Assembly (NCBI GenBank): GCA_900549845.1
Contig: URPT01000043.1
Coordinates: 1 to 11,281, forward strand
Direction of reading: 5' to 3'
DNA length: 11,281 nt
Source: an uncultured Veillonella sp.
Lineage (GTDB): Bacteria; Bacillota; Negativicutes; Veillonellales; Veillonellaceae
The position numbers and the translations under genes were made by a program. The notes under the pieces are model-generated. The model saw only the letters and a program-made list of their open reading frames with translations, was not told the origin of the DNA and ran no database searches. Below, in pieces: positions 1 to 7,348 of the stretch; positions within the stretch are counted from its first letter, which is position 1; each line of letters opens with the position of its first letter.

Positions 1-975
1 ATCCTCGTTTCTTCTGGTGCAACAGGTGCTGGACTGGCCCCTTTAGGATTTAAGGAAAAACCTAGAGACCTTGTATTAAAACAAGCTGCTGCAGCAGTAG
101 GACAAGGCATCCTTATTCATATGTATGAGCGTATGTTTCGTGAATATGGTCGTACAGTAGGTCAAATTCTTTTAACAAAAGAAGATAGTACTGGTCGCCA
201 TAGTTATCTTAATTTGCGTAATACATTACATACGTTATTGCAACTCAATGTTATTCCTATCATTAATGAAAATGACGTGGTTGCCATTGAAGAATTTAAA
301 ATCGGAGATAATGATACTTTATCTGCTACCGTAGCAGGTATTGTAGATGCTGATTTGCTCATTATTTTGTCCGATATTGAAGGATTATATACAGCTAATC
401 CAGCAACTCATCCAGATGCTACGCTAATAGAAACAGTTTCTGAAATTACTGATGAAACCTATGCTATTGCAGGTGGTGCAGGATCTAACATGGGTACTGG
501 TGGTATGTATACTAAAATTAAAGCGGCTCATATGGCTACAAACTCAGGCGTACCGATGGTAATCACATCTGGTGAAGTGGAAGATTCTGTTCGTCGTGTA
601 TGTAAGGGCGAACAAATTGGTACTCTCTTTGAAGCGCATGATGCTGGGCTATCAGGTAAACATCATTGGCTTGCCTTTGGTAAACGATTGAAAGGGTCAA
701 TCACTATTGATGATGGTTGTGCACGTGCTGTATTAGATAAAGGAGCGAGCATTTTACCAGCTGGTATTATTGATGTAGATGGGTCATTTGGACCTGGTGA
801 TACAATTTCTATTTATCATGATGGTAAAGAAATTGGCCGTGGACTTATCAACTATGGCATCGAAGATATGAAGGCCATTAAAGGTCATAATACAAATGAT
901 ATAGCTCAAATTTTAGGTATTAATACAACCTATGATGAAGCAGTACATCGTAATAATCTAGTTTTATTACATTGA
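1..975 (+). CDS. proB: Glutamate 5-kinase, 5'-truncated by the window edge
   Basis: Phosphorylates the gamma-carboxyl of L-glutamate with ATP, the first committed step of proline biosynthesis, in the cytoplasm. The reading frame is open from base 1, so the ATG at 121 is internal; 324 codons are visible and about 40-50 N-terminal residues are missing compared with the usual 365-375. The visible part starts in the amino-acid-kinase core (LVSSGATGAG), continues with KQAAAAVGQ, INENDVV and GDNDTLSA, and has the glycine-rich GTGGMYTKIKAA segment of this family. The last 75 or so residues (from about GSITIDDGCARAV) look like the C-terminal PUA domain of long-form ProB enzymes. The stop at 973-975 lies 9 nt before proA, and the proA ribosome binding site overlaps this stop, so the two are likely co-translated. 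Identity is secure; the real start and any promoter lie outside the window. Confidence 0.96.
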   Translation: MLVSSGATGAGLAPLGFKEKPRDLVLKQAAAAVGQGILIHMYERMFREYGRTVGQILLTKEDSTGRHSYLNLRNTLHTLLQLNVIPIINENDVVAIEEFKIGDNDTLSATVAGIVDADLLIILSDIEGLYTANPATHPDATLIETVSEITDETYAIAGGAGSNMGTGGMYTKIKAAHMATNSGVPMVITSGEVEDSVRRVCKGEQIGTLFEAHDAGLSGKHHWLAFGKRLKGSITIDDGCARAVLDKGASILPAGIIDVDGSFGPGDTISIYHDGKEIGRGLINYGIEDMKAIKGHNTNDIAQILGINTTYDEAVHRNNLVLLH

Positions 976-984
976 GGATATACT

Positions 985-2244
985 ATGAACCAGTATGAAG
1001 AAATTTGTAAAGATATGGGTCAAAGAGCTAAAGCGGCATCCTTTGAATTAGCTCAAATTGATCAAGGTACATTAGATTCTGCATTATTAGCAATCGCTGA
1101 TGCTGTAGAAGCACAAACCGATGAAATTATGGCCGCTAATAAGTTAGACTTAGATAAATCTGGCGATTATAATGTGCCTCAAACCATGATAGATCGATTA
1201 ACATTGACACCTAGCCGCATTTCTCAAATGGCTGAAGGTGTTCGTCAAGTAGCTGCTCTTGAAAGTCCAGTAGGTTCGGTTATAGAAACAATTACACGGC
1301 CTAACGGTTTGACTATTGAAAAAAGAGCGGTACCTTTTGGTGTTATTGGCATTATTTTTGAGGCTCGTCCAAATGTAACAATTGATGCTGGTGTGCTTTG
1401 TTTAAAAACATCGAATGCTACGATACTGCGAGGTGGTAAAGAGGCATTCCATACCAACCAAATTATCGTGACTATTATGCGTAATACCTTAGAATCTTTA
1501 GGTATTACGCCAGATGCTATTCAACTTGTGGAAGTTCTTGATCGGGATATGGTTGGTGTATTATTGCACCAACGTGAATATATTGATGTCATCATTCCTC
1601 GTGGTGGAGCTGGACTGATTCGTCGTGTTGTAGAGGAAAGTAGTATTCCTGTTATTGAAACCGGTAGTGGTGTGTGTCATACATATATAGATGAATATGC
1701 GAATCTCGATATGGCATTAGAAATTGCAATTAATGCAAAGGTACAACGTCCGTCTGTATGTAACTCTATGGAAACATTGCTAGTACACCAAGCGGTGGCC
1801 GGTGAGTTTTTACCACGTCTTGATGTGGCTCTACAAGAATATGGTGTCCGAATTCACGGTGATACAGCTGTAGCTCAATATATGGAGAATACAATTCCTT
1901 TAACAGATGATTCCTTCCATACTGAATATAACGATATGGACTTAAATGTACGTATTGTTGAAAATCTTGAAGAAGCCATTAATCATGTTAATTGCTATTC
2001 TACACATCACTCAGAGGCTATCGTAACAGATGAACCGATGCGTGCAAGAGTATTTATGAACTTAGTAGATTGTTCTACTGTGTATCATAATGCTTCAACG
2101 CGTTTTACTGATGGTTTTGAATTTGGTTTTGGTGCTGAAATTGGTATTAGTACTCAAAAGCTCCATGCTCGTGGGCCAATGGGATTACAAGCACTAACAT
2201 CATATAAATACTTTGTATTTGGAGAAGGCCAAGTTCGAAAGTGA
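985..2244 (+). CDS. proA: Gamma-glutamyl phosphate reductase
   Basis: NADPH-dependent reduction of gamma-glutamyl phosphate to glutamate 5-semialdehyde, the second step of proline synthesis, using the unstable product of ProB next door. At 419 residues it has full family length (about 415-420). The aldehyde-dehydrogenase-like fold is shown by VPFGVIGIIFEARPNV at residues 116-131, the ILRGGKEA segment near 147-154, the IIPRGGAGLI loop near 203-212, and RPSVCNSMET with the expected catalytic cysteine at 259. The C-terminal block FGFGAEIGISTQKLHARGP is also typical. The ATG at 985 follows GAGGA (974-978) at a normal distance. The stop TGA (2242-2244) overlaps by four bases the GTG of a small ORF starting at 2241. 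Only 4 of about 35 isoleucine codons are ATA, a useful baseline for comparison with the gene at the right edge. Confidence 0.97.
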   Translation: MNQYEEICKDMGQRAKAASFELAQIDQGTLDSALLAIADAVEAQTDEIMAANKLDLDKSGDYNVPQTMIDRLTLTPSRISQMAEGVRQVAALESPVGSVIETITRPNGLTIEKRAVPFGVIGIIFEARPNVTIDAGVLCLKTSNATILRGGKEAFHTNQIIVTIMRNTLESLGITPDAIQLVEVLDRDMVGVLLHQREYIDVIIPRGGAGLIRRVVEESSIPVIETGSGVCHTYIDEYANLDMALEIAINAKVQRPSVCNSMETLLVHQAVAGEFLPRLDVALQEYGVRIHGDTAVAQYMENTIPLTDDSFHTEYNDMDLNVRIVENLEEAINHVNCYSTHHSEAIVTDEPMRARVFMNLVDCSTVYHNASTRFTDGFEFGFGAEIGISTQKLHARGPMGLQALTSYKYFVFGEGQVRK

Positions 2245-2390
2245 AGACAGTATATTACTTAATAAGGGCATACTACAGATATATTCAGACCCCTAAAGGT
2301 CGATACGAATGGATATCCTATGGAAAAGCACTGCTCTTATTTATCATTATTTGTGTCATTGTCATTAAGGGTGTGACATTATTATGGTAG
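2241..2390 (+). CDS. Small single-pass membrane peptide, 49 codons, unknown family
   Basis: I do not recognise this peptide. It starts with GTG at 2241, inside the proA stop (GTGA, four-base overlap), and ends with TAG at 2388-2390, seven bases into nadD (ATGGTAG). A GGAGAAGG purine tract at 2221-2228, inside proA, is a possible ribosome binding site, with about 12 nt spacing. The N-terminal 29 residues are rich in Tyr, Arg and Lys (YYLIRAYYRYIQTPKGR). Residues 30-49 are almost entirely hydrophobic (ALLLFIIICVIVIKGVTLLW) with one Lys, fitting a single membrane helix with a cytoplasmic, positively charged N-terminus. Every other junction from proB to the hydrolase at 8849 is 12 nt or less, whereas without this ORF the proA-nadD gap would be 139 nt; this and the stop/start overlaps at both ends argue that it is translated. 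A possible role is translational coupling or a membrane function; neither is shown. No homology check was possible. Confidence 0.62.
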   Translation: MKTVYYLIRAYYRYIQTPKGRYEWISYGKALLLFIIICVIVIKGVTLLW

Positions 2391-2998
2391 AGAAACGTCG
2401 TATAGGTATCATAGGTGGAACATTTAATCCTATCCATTTAGGGCATCTAATGATTGCTGAGGTGGCTTGTGAAAGTTTTAACCTTGAGAAGGTTATTTTC
2501 GTGCCAGCACGGATACCACCTCATAAGCAACATGATGTAATAGATAGTCATCATCGATATGCTATGACAGCAGCAGCCGTGTCAGATAATCCAAATTTTG
2601 AAATTTCTGATGTAGAGATGAGTCGTGAAGGCCCTTCGTATACAGTTGATACGATTCAACATTTTAAGATGCTCTATGGACCAAATGTTGAATTTTACTT
2701 TATAGCGGGAACGGATACAATTCGTGCGTTGCCAACGTGGAAATTTATTGAGGAATTATTAGATGAGGTCCACTTTATTGGTGCTACAAGACCTGATGGA
2801 TCTAGTGCAATTGATGAAACATTAGATATTTTAGGACCAAAAGCACGAGAAAAAATACATCTTATGGAGGTTCCTGAGATGAAATTATCTGCTACGTATT
2901 TACGAGAGCGGTTACGTTCCGGAAAAACTGTTCGGTACATGTTGCCTAAATGTGTAGTGGAGTATATAGAAGAAAACCATATTTATGGGAAGGAATAA
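2384..2998 (+). CDS. nadD: Nicotinate-nucleotide adenylyltransferase
   Basis: Transfers AMP from ATP to nicotinate mononucleotide, giving deamido-NAD, in the cytoplasmic NAD synthesis pathway. The 204-residue length is normal. The nucleotidyltransferase motif GGTFNPIHLGH (residues 11-21) carries the paired histidines of the HxGH-type active site; FIAGTDTIRALPTWK (107-120) matches the family's FIxGxD...W segment; LSATYLRERL (168-177) corresponds to the ISSTxIR phosphate-binding motif. The ATG at 2384 is preceded by AAGGGTG (2367-2373) at about 10 nt and overlaps the end of the small membrane-peptide ORF. yqeK follows after 3 nt. The nadD-yqeK pair is widely conserved in Firmicutes, which supports both calls. 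Confidence 0.95.
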   Translation: MVEKRRIGIIGGTFNPIHLGHLMIAEVACESFNLEKVIFVPARIPPHKQHDVIDSHHRYAMTAAAVSDNPNFEISDVEMSREGPSYTVDTIQHFKMLYGPNVEFYFIAGTDTIRALPTWKFIEELLDEVHFIGATRPDGSSAIDETLDILGPKAREKIHLMEVPEMKLSATYLRERLRSGKTVRYMLPKCVVEYIEENHIYGKE

Positions 2999-3001
2999 AG
3001 G

Positions 3002-3571
3002 ATGTTATCATTTGATGAAATACAAGTTAGCGTGAGTCAATGGTTGACCAAAAAACGTTTTAAACATACTCTTGGCGTTGTTGAATCAGCCACTCATTTA
3101 GCTGAGCTTTATGGCGTTGATGTGGAAAAGGCTAGATTAGCCGCATTGTTGCATGATTGCGCAAAGGAGCTTCCTCTGAAGGAAATGCAAAATCTAGTTA
3201 GTGTTGAATCCTATGAGGCTGACCAAGAATTATTAAGCAATGGTAATCTCTTACATGGATTAGCCGGTATGATTCGTGCTAAACAAGAATTTTCCATATC
3301 TGATACTGATATTTTGGAAGCCATTAGAGTTCATACGACTGGTAAGGTACATATGTCTAAACTAGATAAAGTTATATTCTTAGCAGACTATATAGAACCT
3401 AATCGAGATTTCCCAGGTGTTGATGAATTGCGTAGAGTGGCAGAACAAAATTTAGATAAAGCTGTATTGCTTGGTTTTGATAACACTATTATTCATCTTA
3501 TTGAGCAAAAACTGTCTATTTATCCTTTGACCATTCTTGGTCGTAATGATGTGTTACAATCTTGTAAATAA
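3002..3571 (+). CDS. yqeK: HD-domain bis(5'-nucleosyl)-tetraphosphatase (symmetrical), YqeK family
   Basis: Predicted to split diadenosine tetraphosphate symmetrically into two ADP, clearing this stress-linked dinucleotide; the activity is known for YqeK-family proteins and is inferred here. The protein has 189 residues, the usual size. The metal-binding HD-domain set is visible: H22 (KHTLGV), H51-D52 (LLHDCAKEL), H85 (LLHGLAG), H111 (VHTTG) and D129 (FLADYIEPNR). The ADYIEPNR block is particularly characteristic of YqeK rather than other HD phosphohydrolases. The start at 3002 is 3 nt after nadD; the purine run GGGAAGGA at about 2988-2994, in the nadD end, can serve as ribosome binding site. 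No anomalies seen. Confidence 0.92.
   Translation: MLSFDEIQVSVSQWLTKKRFKHTLGVVESATHLAELYGVDVEKARLAALLHDCAKELPLKEMQNLVSVESYEADQELLSNGNLLHGLAGMIRAKQEFSISDTDILEAIRVHTTGKVHMSKLDKVIFLADYIEPNRDFPGVDELRRVAEQNLDKAVLLGFDNTIIHLIEQKLSIYPLTILGRNDVLQSCK
3552..3560 (+). promoter_or_regulatory. Possible extended -10 promoter element ahead of the LCP gene
   Basis: TGTTACAAT at 3552-3560 matches the extended -10 pattern TGnTATAAT with one mismatch. It would start transcripts near 3567, just before the GGAG ribosome binding site (3573-3576) of the LCP gene. A TTGACC at 3527-3532 is 22 bp away, too far to be an ordinary -35. It lies inside the yqeK coding end, and such short matches occur by chance in AT-rich DNA, so this is weak. 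Confidence 0.2.
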
Positions 3572-3583
3572 TGGAGTTTATAT

Positions 3584-4705
3584 ATGGAAGAACGTGAACG
3601 AGCAAGAGCTCGCCGTCGAAGAAGAAGACGTCAACAAAAGTCATCTGTAAAATGGCCTAGAATTATATTAGCTATTATTGTAGTAGTAGCATTACTTGGC
3701 GGTATAGGATACGGTTTGTATACTGGCGTATCTTATGCATATAGAGCTATTGTAGGTACTACCGAATCAACTGATGCATCTGGAGATAATGGTAATAAAC
3801 AAGATGGTAATACTGTATCTGTAGAGCAAAAAGGCTTAGATAAACCGTTATATATTCTTGTTGTCGGTACTGATGATAATAATCCAAGTCAAAGTGATAG
3901 CTTATTCTTGTTATCTATTAATTTAGATCAAAAGACTATGGATGTTATTGGTATCCCTAGTAATAGTAAAATTGATAACAGAGATCAAACTGATGCAACA
4001 ATGCTCAATAGCATCTATGAAAAAGGTGGTATTGATTTAACAAAAGCTGTTATTGAAGATATGTTCCATATTTCTATACCTTATTATGTTGTTGTTAACC
4101 AAAATGCTTTCAAAAAAACGAATGATGTATTAGGAAATCAACAAATCTATGTAGAACAAACTATGGAACACGTGGATGCAGACGGAAATAAAGATATAGA
4201 TTTGCAACGAGGTTATCAAACATTAGATAGTGATAAAGCATTGGCTTATTTAAGATATTCTGATCCAAAACATGATACATTTACGCGTGTACAACGACAA
4301 GAACGCTTTTTAAAACTTTGGGTAGAAGAAGAGCATAATGCATTCTTCTTAACAAATGCATGGCATATTTGGCGAATTTGGGATCATTATGATAGCAATA
4401 TTTCTACATTAGATGCTATTAAGCTTGTGTATAATGCTAGCAAAATCAATAAGGAAGAAATCCACTTCTATATTCTTCCTGGTGAAAAAGAGCTTATAGG
4501 TGAAACGACTTATTGGAAGGTAAATCCTACGGAAGCACAACGATTAGTAGGCATTACGATGGGAAATTTACCAGCTAATGAAATGACACAATTTGTAACA
4601 GCTCCAACTAATAGTACAGCCAAGGTTGCACCAGAATCGGAACATAATGGCGGGACTATTACAAAGCCAACAGAACCTGGTGATGAGAGTAGTAAAAAAC
4701 GGTAA
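3584..4705 (+). CDS. LytR-CpsA-Psr (LCP) family membrane protein with atypical motifs
   Basis: LCP proteins transfer lipid-linked glycopolymers to the cell wall or related acceptors outside the membrane. This protein (373 residues) has a very Arg-rich cytoplasmic start (residues 8-16 are mostly Arg), one membrane helix at about 26-48, a Gly/Asp/Asn-rich linker, then the LCP domain at about 88-250 and a loose polar tail. Recognisable family marks are YILVVGTDD (90-98), SDSLFLLSIN (104-113), IDLTKAVIEDMF (150-161), ALAYLRYSD (219-227) and the TRVQRQERF end (234-242). Several usual arginines are absent: the RSD-like position reads QSD (103-105), the SIPRD-like motif reads GIPSNS (123-128), and the usual RxR after AYL keeps only the first Arg. 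The presumed metal aspartates (D97/D98, D105) and the RQ arginine remain. Placement between yqeK and rsfS is common for LCP genes. The family call is firm; catalytic competence and the acceptor are unknown, particularly if the host is a diderm without teichoic acids. Confidence 0.85.
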   Translation: MEERERARARRRRRRRQQKSSVKWPRIILAIIVVVALLGGIGYGLYTGVSYAYRAIVGTTESTDASGDNGNKQDGNTVSVEQKGLDKPLYILVVGTDDNNPSQSDSLFLLSINLDQKTMDVIGIPSNSKIDNRDQTDATMLNSIYEKGGIDLTKAVIEDMFHISIPYYVVVNQNAFKKTNDVLGNQQIYVEQTMEHVDADGNKDIDLQRGYQTLDSDKALAYLRYSDPKHDTFTRVQRQERFLKLWVEEEHNAFFLTNAWHIWRIWDHYDSNISTLDAIKLVYNASKINKEEIHFYILPGEKELIGETTYWKVNPTEAQRLVGITMGNLPANEMTQFVTAPTNSTAKVAPESEHNGGTITKPTEPGDESSKKR

Positions 4706-4717
4706 AAGGGGAATAGT

Positions 4718-5080
4718 ATGAAAAATAAAGAAGAAATTAAAGAAATCGTATTACAATTAGCACAAGCTGCTTTCGATAAAAAAGGTAGAGATATTGAAAT
4801 CCTCGATTTAGAAGGTGTATCTATGTTAGGTGATTACTTCCTAATTGCTAGTGCGAACAATATCAAGCAATCTCAAAGTATTGCTGATGAAATGGAAGAT
4901 AAAGCAGCAGAATTGGGCATGACAGTCAACCACAGAGAAGGTTACCGTGAAGGGGAATGGATTTTACTTGATTTTGGCGATGTTATTTGTCATGTCTTTG
5001 GTGGTGATGAATTGCGTGAATTCTACGGTTTAGAAGAGTTGTGGAATGATGCAGTTCGAGTTCCATTTGAAGGAGTATAA
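4718..5080 (+). CDS. rsfS: Ribosomal silencing factor RsfS (Iojap/YbeB family)
   Basis: Binds ribosomal protein uL14 on the 50S subunit and hinders joining with 30S, lowering translation under starvation; this role is known for the family. At 120 residues it is full length. The diagnostic run is clear: DIEILDLEGVSMLGDYFLIA near residues 25-44, the HREGYREGEWILLDFGDV block near residues 69-86, then CHVF and REFYGLEELW near the C-terminus. The ATG at 4718 follows AAAGGGGAA (about 4705-4712). The stop TAA (5078-5080) is one base before the next start, and the AGGAG of that gene (5071-5075) lies inside rsfS, so translation is probably coupled. Confidence 0.95.
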   Translation: MKNKEEIKEIVLQLAQAAFDKKGRDIEILDLEGVSMLGDYFLIASANNIKQSQSIADEMEDKAAELGMTVNHREGYREGEWILLDFGDVICHVFGGDELREFYGLEELWNDAVRVPFEGV

Positions 5081-5081
5081 T

Positions 5082-5990
5082 ATGGCTACAGAATTGTTGG
5101 AAAATACAATTGCCACATTAAAAGTATTGCGTACTAGTGACCAAGGGGCCTTTCTAGATGGTCAAACAGACAATACAAATGATGATATTTTGCTTCATAA
5201 GGATCAACAAACATCTCCAGTTGCTATTGGTGATGAGGTAGAGGTATTTTTATATCGCGATCCAAAAGGACGTTTAACTGCGTCTATGCGTTTACCTGCG
5301 ATGAAGGTAGGTCAAATTGGCTATGTTGAGGTAATCAACACTACAAACTTTGGCTGTTTCGTTGAGGTTGGCACTGAGCGTGGTATCTTTATGCCACATG
5401 CTGAGATGCGTGGACGTCCTCAAGTTGGTGAAAAGGTTTGGGTTCGCCTATATACTGATAAATCTGGTCGATTTGCAGTATCTATGGATGTAGATGATGA
5501 AATGCGTCGTGCTTCTAAGGCCGCTACAGAGGCTAAGGTAGGACAACTAGTTAAGGGTGCTATTTATAACTTAACTAGTGATGGGGCATTCTTTATTACT
5601 CCAGAACGATGGATAGCCTTTTTACATCGCTCAGAAATGACGAGAAAACTAAAGGTTGGGGAGATGGTTGAAGGTCGCGTTACCTTTAAACGTGATGATG
5701 GCCGAATCAATGTATCTATGCGCCCTACCAAGGAAAAGGCCCTCATATCTGATGGAGATATTATTATGGAATATCTTCTTAACCGTGGTGGTAAGATGCC
5801 GTATAGTGATGAATCTTCTGCTATGTTGATTAAAGATAAGTTTAACATCAGCAAAGCCGCGTTTAAACGTGCTTTAGGGCATTTGATGAAAGAGAAAAAG
5901 ATTGTTCAAGATGATGGTTGGACATTATTAACTGAAATAGGACGTCAATGGACACCTCCTGTTAGTAATGAATCACAAGAAGAGGAATAA
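5082..5990 (+). CDS. S1-domain RNA-binding protein, CvfB/YitL family
   Basis: Likely cytoplasmic RNA-binding regulator related to Staphylococcus CvfB and B. subtilis YitL; the exact target is unknown. I place the start at the ATG at 5082 (302 residues, beginning MATELLENT) because AGGAG sits 6 nt upstream at 5071-5075 and it abuts the rsfS stop; an in-frame ATG at 5046 would overlap rsfS by 35 nt with no reason to be used. The layout matches the family: three S1-like segments (about residues 10-70, 75-137 and 153-213, each ending in a ASMRLP, VSMDVD or VSMRPT type strand) and a C-terminal winged-helix region (about 225-285, with the ISKAAFKRALGHLMKEKKI helix pair). Length is near YitL. It ends 5 nt before trkA. 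Confidence 0.87.
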   Translation: MATELLENTIATLKVLRTSDQGAFLDGQTDNTNDDILLHKDQQTSPVAIGDEVEVFLYRDPKGRLTASMRLPAMKVGQIGYVEVINTTNFGCFVEVGTERGIFMPHAEMRGRPQVGEKVWVRLYTDKSGRFAVSMDVDDEMRRASKAATEAKVGQLVKGAIYNLTSDGAFFITPERWIAFLHRSEMTRKLKVGEMVEGRVTFKRDDGRINVSMRPTKEKALISDGDIIMEYLLNRGGKMPYSDESSAMLIKDKFNISKAAFKRALGHLMKEKKIVQDDGWTLLTEIGRQWTPPVSNESQEEE

Positions 5991-5995
5991 AGACG

Positions 5996-7336
5996 ATGAA
6001 AATTGTCATTGTAGGTGCTGGTAAGGTTGGCTATTCCTTGGCACAACGCCTGATACAAGATGATCATGATGTGTACGTTATCGATCGGTCATCAGAACGC
6101 ATACAAAATCTTGAAAATACCTTAGATGTTAGCCTTGTTCAAGGTAACGGCAGTGATATACAATTGCTCAATGAAATCGGTATGGAAGATGTAGGAATGT
6201 TTATTGCTGTTACCGATTCTGATGAAGTAAATATGCTATCCTGTGCTGTAGCTAAGATTACAGGTGTTCCTACAACGATTGCTCGTGTTCGGGATAATAC
6301 TGTAGCAGAACATATGGATGATGAGATGCGTGCCAAATTAGGCGTAGATTTGTTCATTAATCCTGAAATGGTTACGGCTCAAGAGCTTTTACAAATTTTA
6401 GAAACGCCTTCAGCTATTGATGTTGAGGACTTTGGTCAAGGCGCTGTGCGCCTCATGGAATTTAAGATTACAGATGATATTCCATTAATCGGAAAACCTT
6501 TAAAAGAAATCAAATTCCCTGAAGGTGTTTTACTAGTAGGTGTTTTACGCTATGGTGAAATGATTATTCCTCATGGTGAAAGTATTCTACAGCCTGATGA
6601 TAGTGTATTCTTCTTAGGCTTGAAAGAAGCCGTTGAAGAGGTAGAAAGTCTTTGGTTCCATAATCATAATACATTCTATAAAAGAGCTGTTATCATTGGA
6701 GCTGGCCTTTTAGGTAGAAATTTAACGGTCCTTTTGGAGCAAGCTGGATTTTCGGTTAAAGTTATTGAAAAGAATTTTGACCGTTGTGAACAGCTAGCAA
6801 ACCTTGTGGATAAGACAATTGTTATTAATGGGGATGCTACGGATTTCGATCTCTTAGAAGCAGAAGAGATTGCTGATAGTGATGTTATCATTGCACTTAC
6901 GGATGATGACAAGCTTAACTTGTTAGTCGCTCTTGTAGGTAAACATATGGGGATCCCTAAGACTGTAGTACGTGTAGGGCGACCTGAATACATTATGCTT
7001 ATGGAACAAGTAGGCATTGATGTCGTATTCTCTCCACGTTTATTTACAGCTAGTCAAATTTTACGTTTTGTTCGAAGCGGAGAAGGTGTTTTATCAATCT
7101 CTACCTTTGAAGGTGGGAAAGCGGAATCTATTGAGGTTGCTATTACAAGTGAATCACCTGTAGCCGGTAAACAATTGAAAGATATACGTTTACCAGGGAA
7201 GGCTTTAGTAGGTGTTATTTTGCGTGGTGATGAAGCCATTGTGCCACGTGGTAATACTGAGATTTTAGATGGAGATCACATTGTTCTCTTTGCGTTACCT
7301 GAATCAGTAAGTAAATTACTTAAATATCTAACCTAG
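5996..7336 (+). CDS. trkA: Trk potassium uptake system NAD-binding regulator TrkA
   Basis: Cytoplasmic regulatory subunit that binds NAD(H) or other nucleotides and gates the TrkH channel. At 446 residues it is the full double-unit form. There are two RCK_N Rossmann domains, one with IVGAGKVG at residues 5-12 and an acidic D30 ending strand 2, the other with IIGAGLLG at 233-240 and E258, each followed by an RCK_C (TrkA_C) domain at about 140-220 and 365-446. The two halves resemble each other (GKPLKEIKFPEGVLLVGVLR versus GKQLKDIRLPGKALVGVILR), as expected from the known internal duplication. The start at 5996 follows AGAGGA (5981-5986). trkH lies 12 nt downstream, giving a complete regulator-channel pair. 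Confidence 0.96.
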   Translation: MKIVIVGAGKVGYSLAQRLIQDDHDVYVIDRSSERIQNLENTLDVSLVQGNGSDIQLLNEIGMEDVGMFIAVTDSDEVNMLSCAVAKITGVPTTIARVRDNTVAEHMDDEMRAKLGVDLFINPEMVTAQELLQILETPSAIDVEDFGQGAVRLMEFKITDDIPLIGKPLKEIKFPEGVLLVGVLRYGEMIIPHGESILQPDDSVFFLGLKEAVEEVESLWFHNHNTFYKRAVIIGAGLLGRNLTVLLEQAGFSVKVIEKNFDRCEQLANLVDKTIVINGDATDFDLLEAEEIADSDVIIALTDDDKLNLLVALVGKHMGIPKTVVRVGRPEYIMLMEQVGIDVVFSPRLFTASQILRFVRSGEGVLSISTFEGGKAESIEVAITSESPVAGKQLKDIRLPGKALVGVILRGDEAIVPRGNTEILDGDHIVLFALPESVSKLLKYLT

Positions 7337-7348
7337 TTTGGAGGGACT

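Noticed and set aside
121..123. ATG at 121 as the proB start
   Set aside because: Conserved ProB residues (LVSSGATGAG, KQAAAAVGQ) are encoded in the same frame upstream from base 1, so this Met is internal.
1245..1457. Minus-strand 70-codon ORF inside proA
   Set aside because: It is a shadow of conserved proA codons, with no ribosome binding site or protein-like features. Other minus-strand ORFs within nadD, the S1 gene, trkA and trkH were rejected for the same reason.
5046..5081. Upstream ATG at 5046 as start of the S1-domain protein
   Set aside because: It would overlap rsfS by 35 nt and add 12 non-family residues. The ATG at 5082 has AGGAG at the right distance and gives the expected N-terminus.
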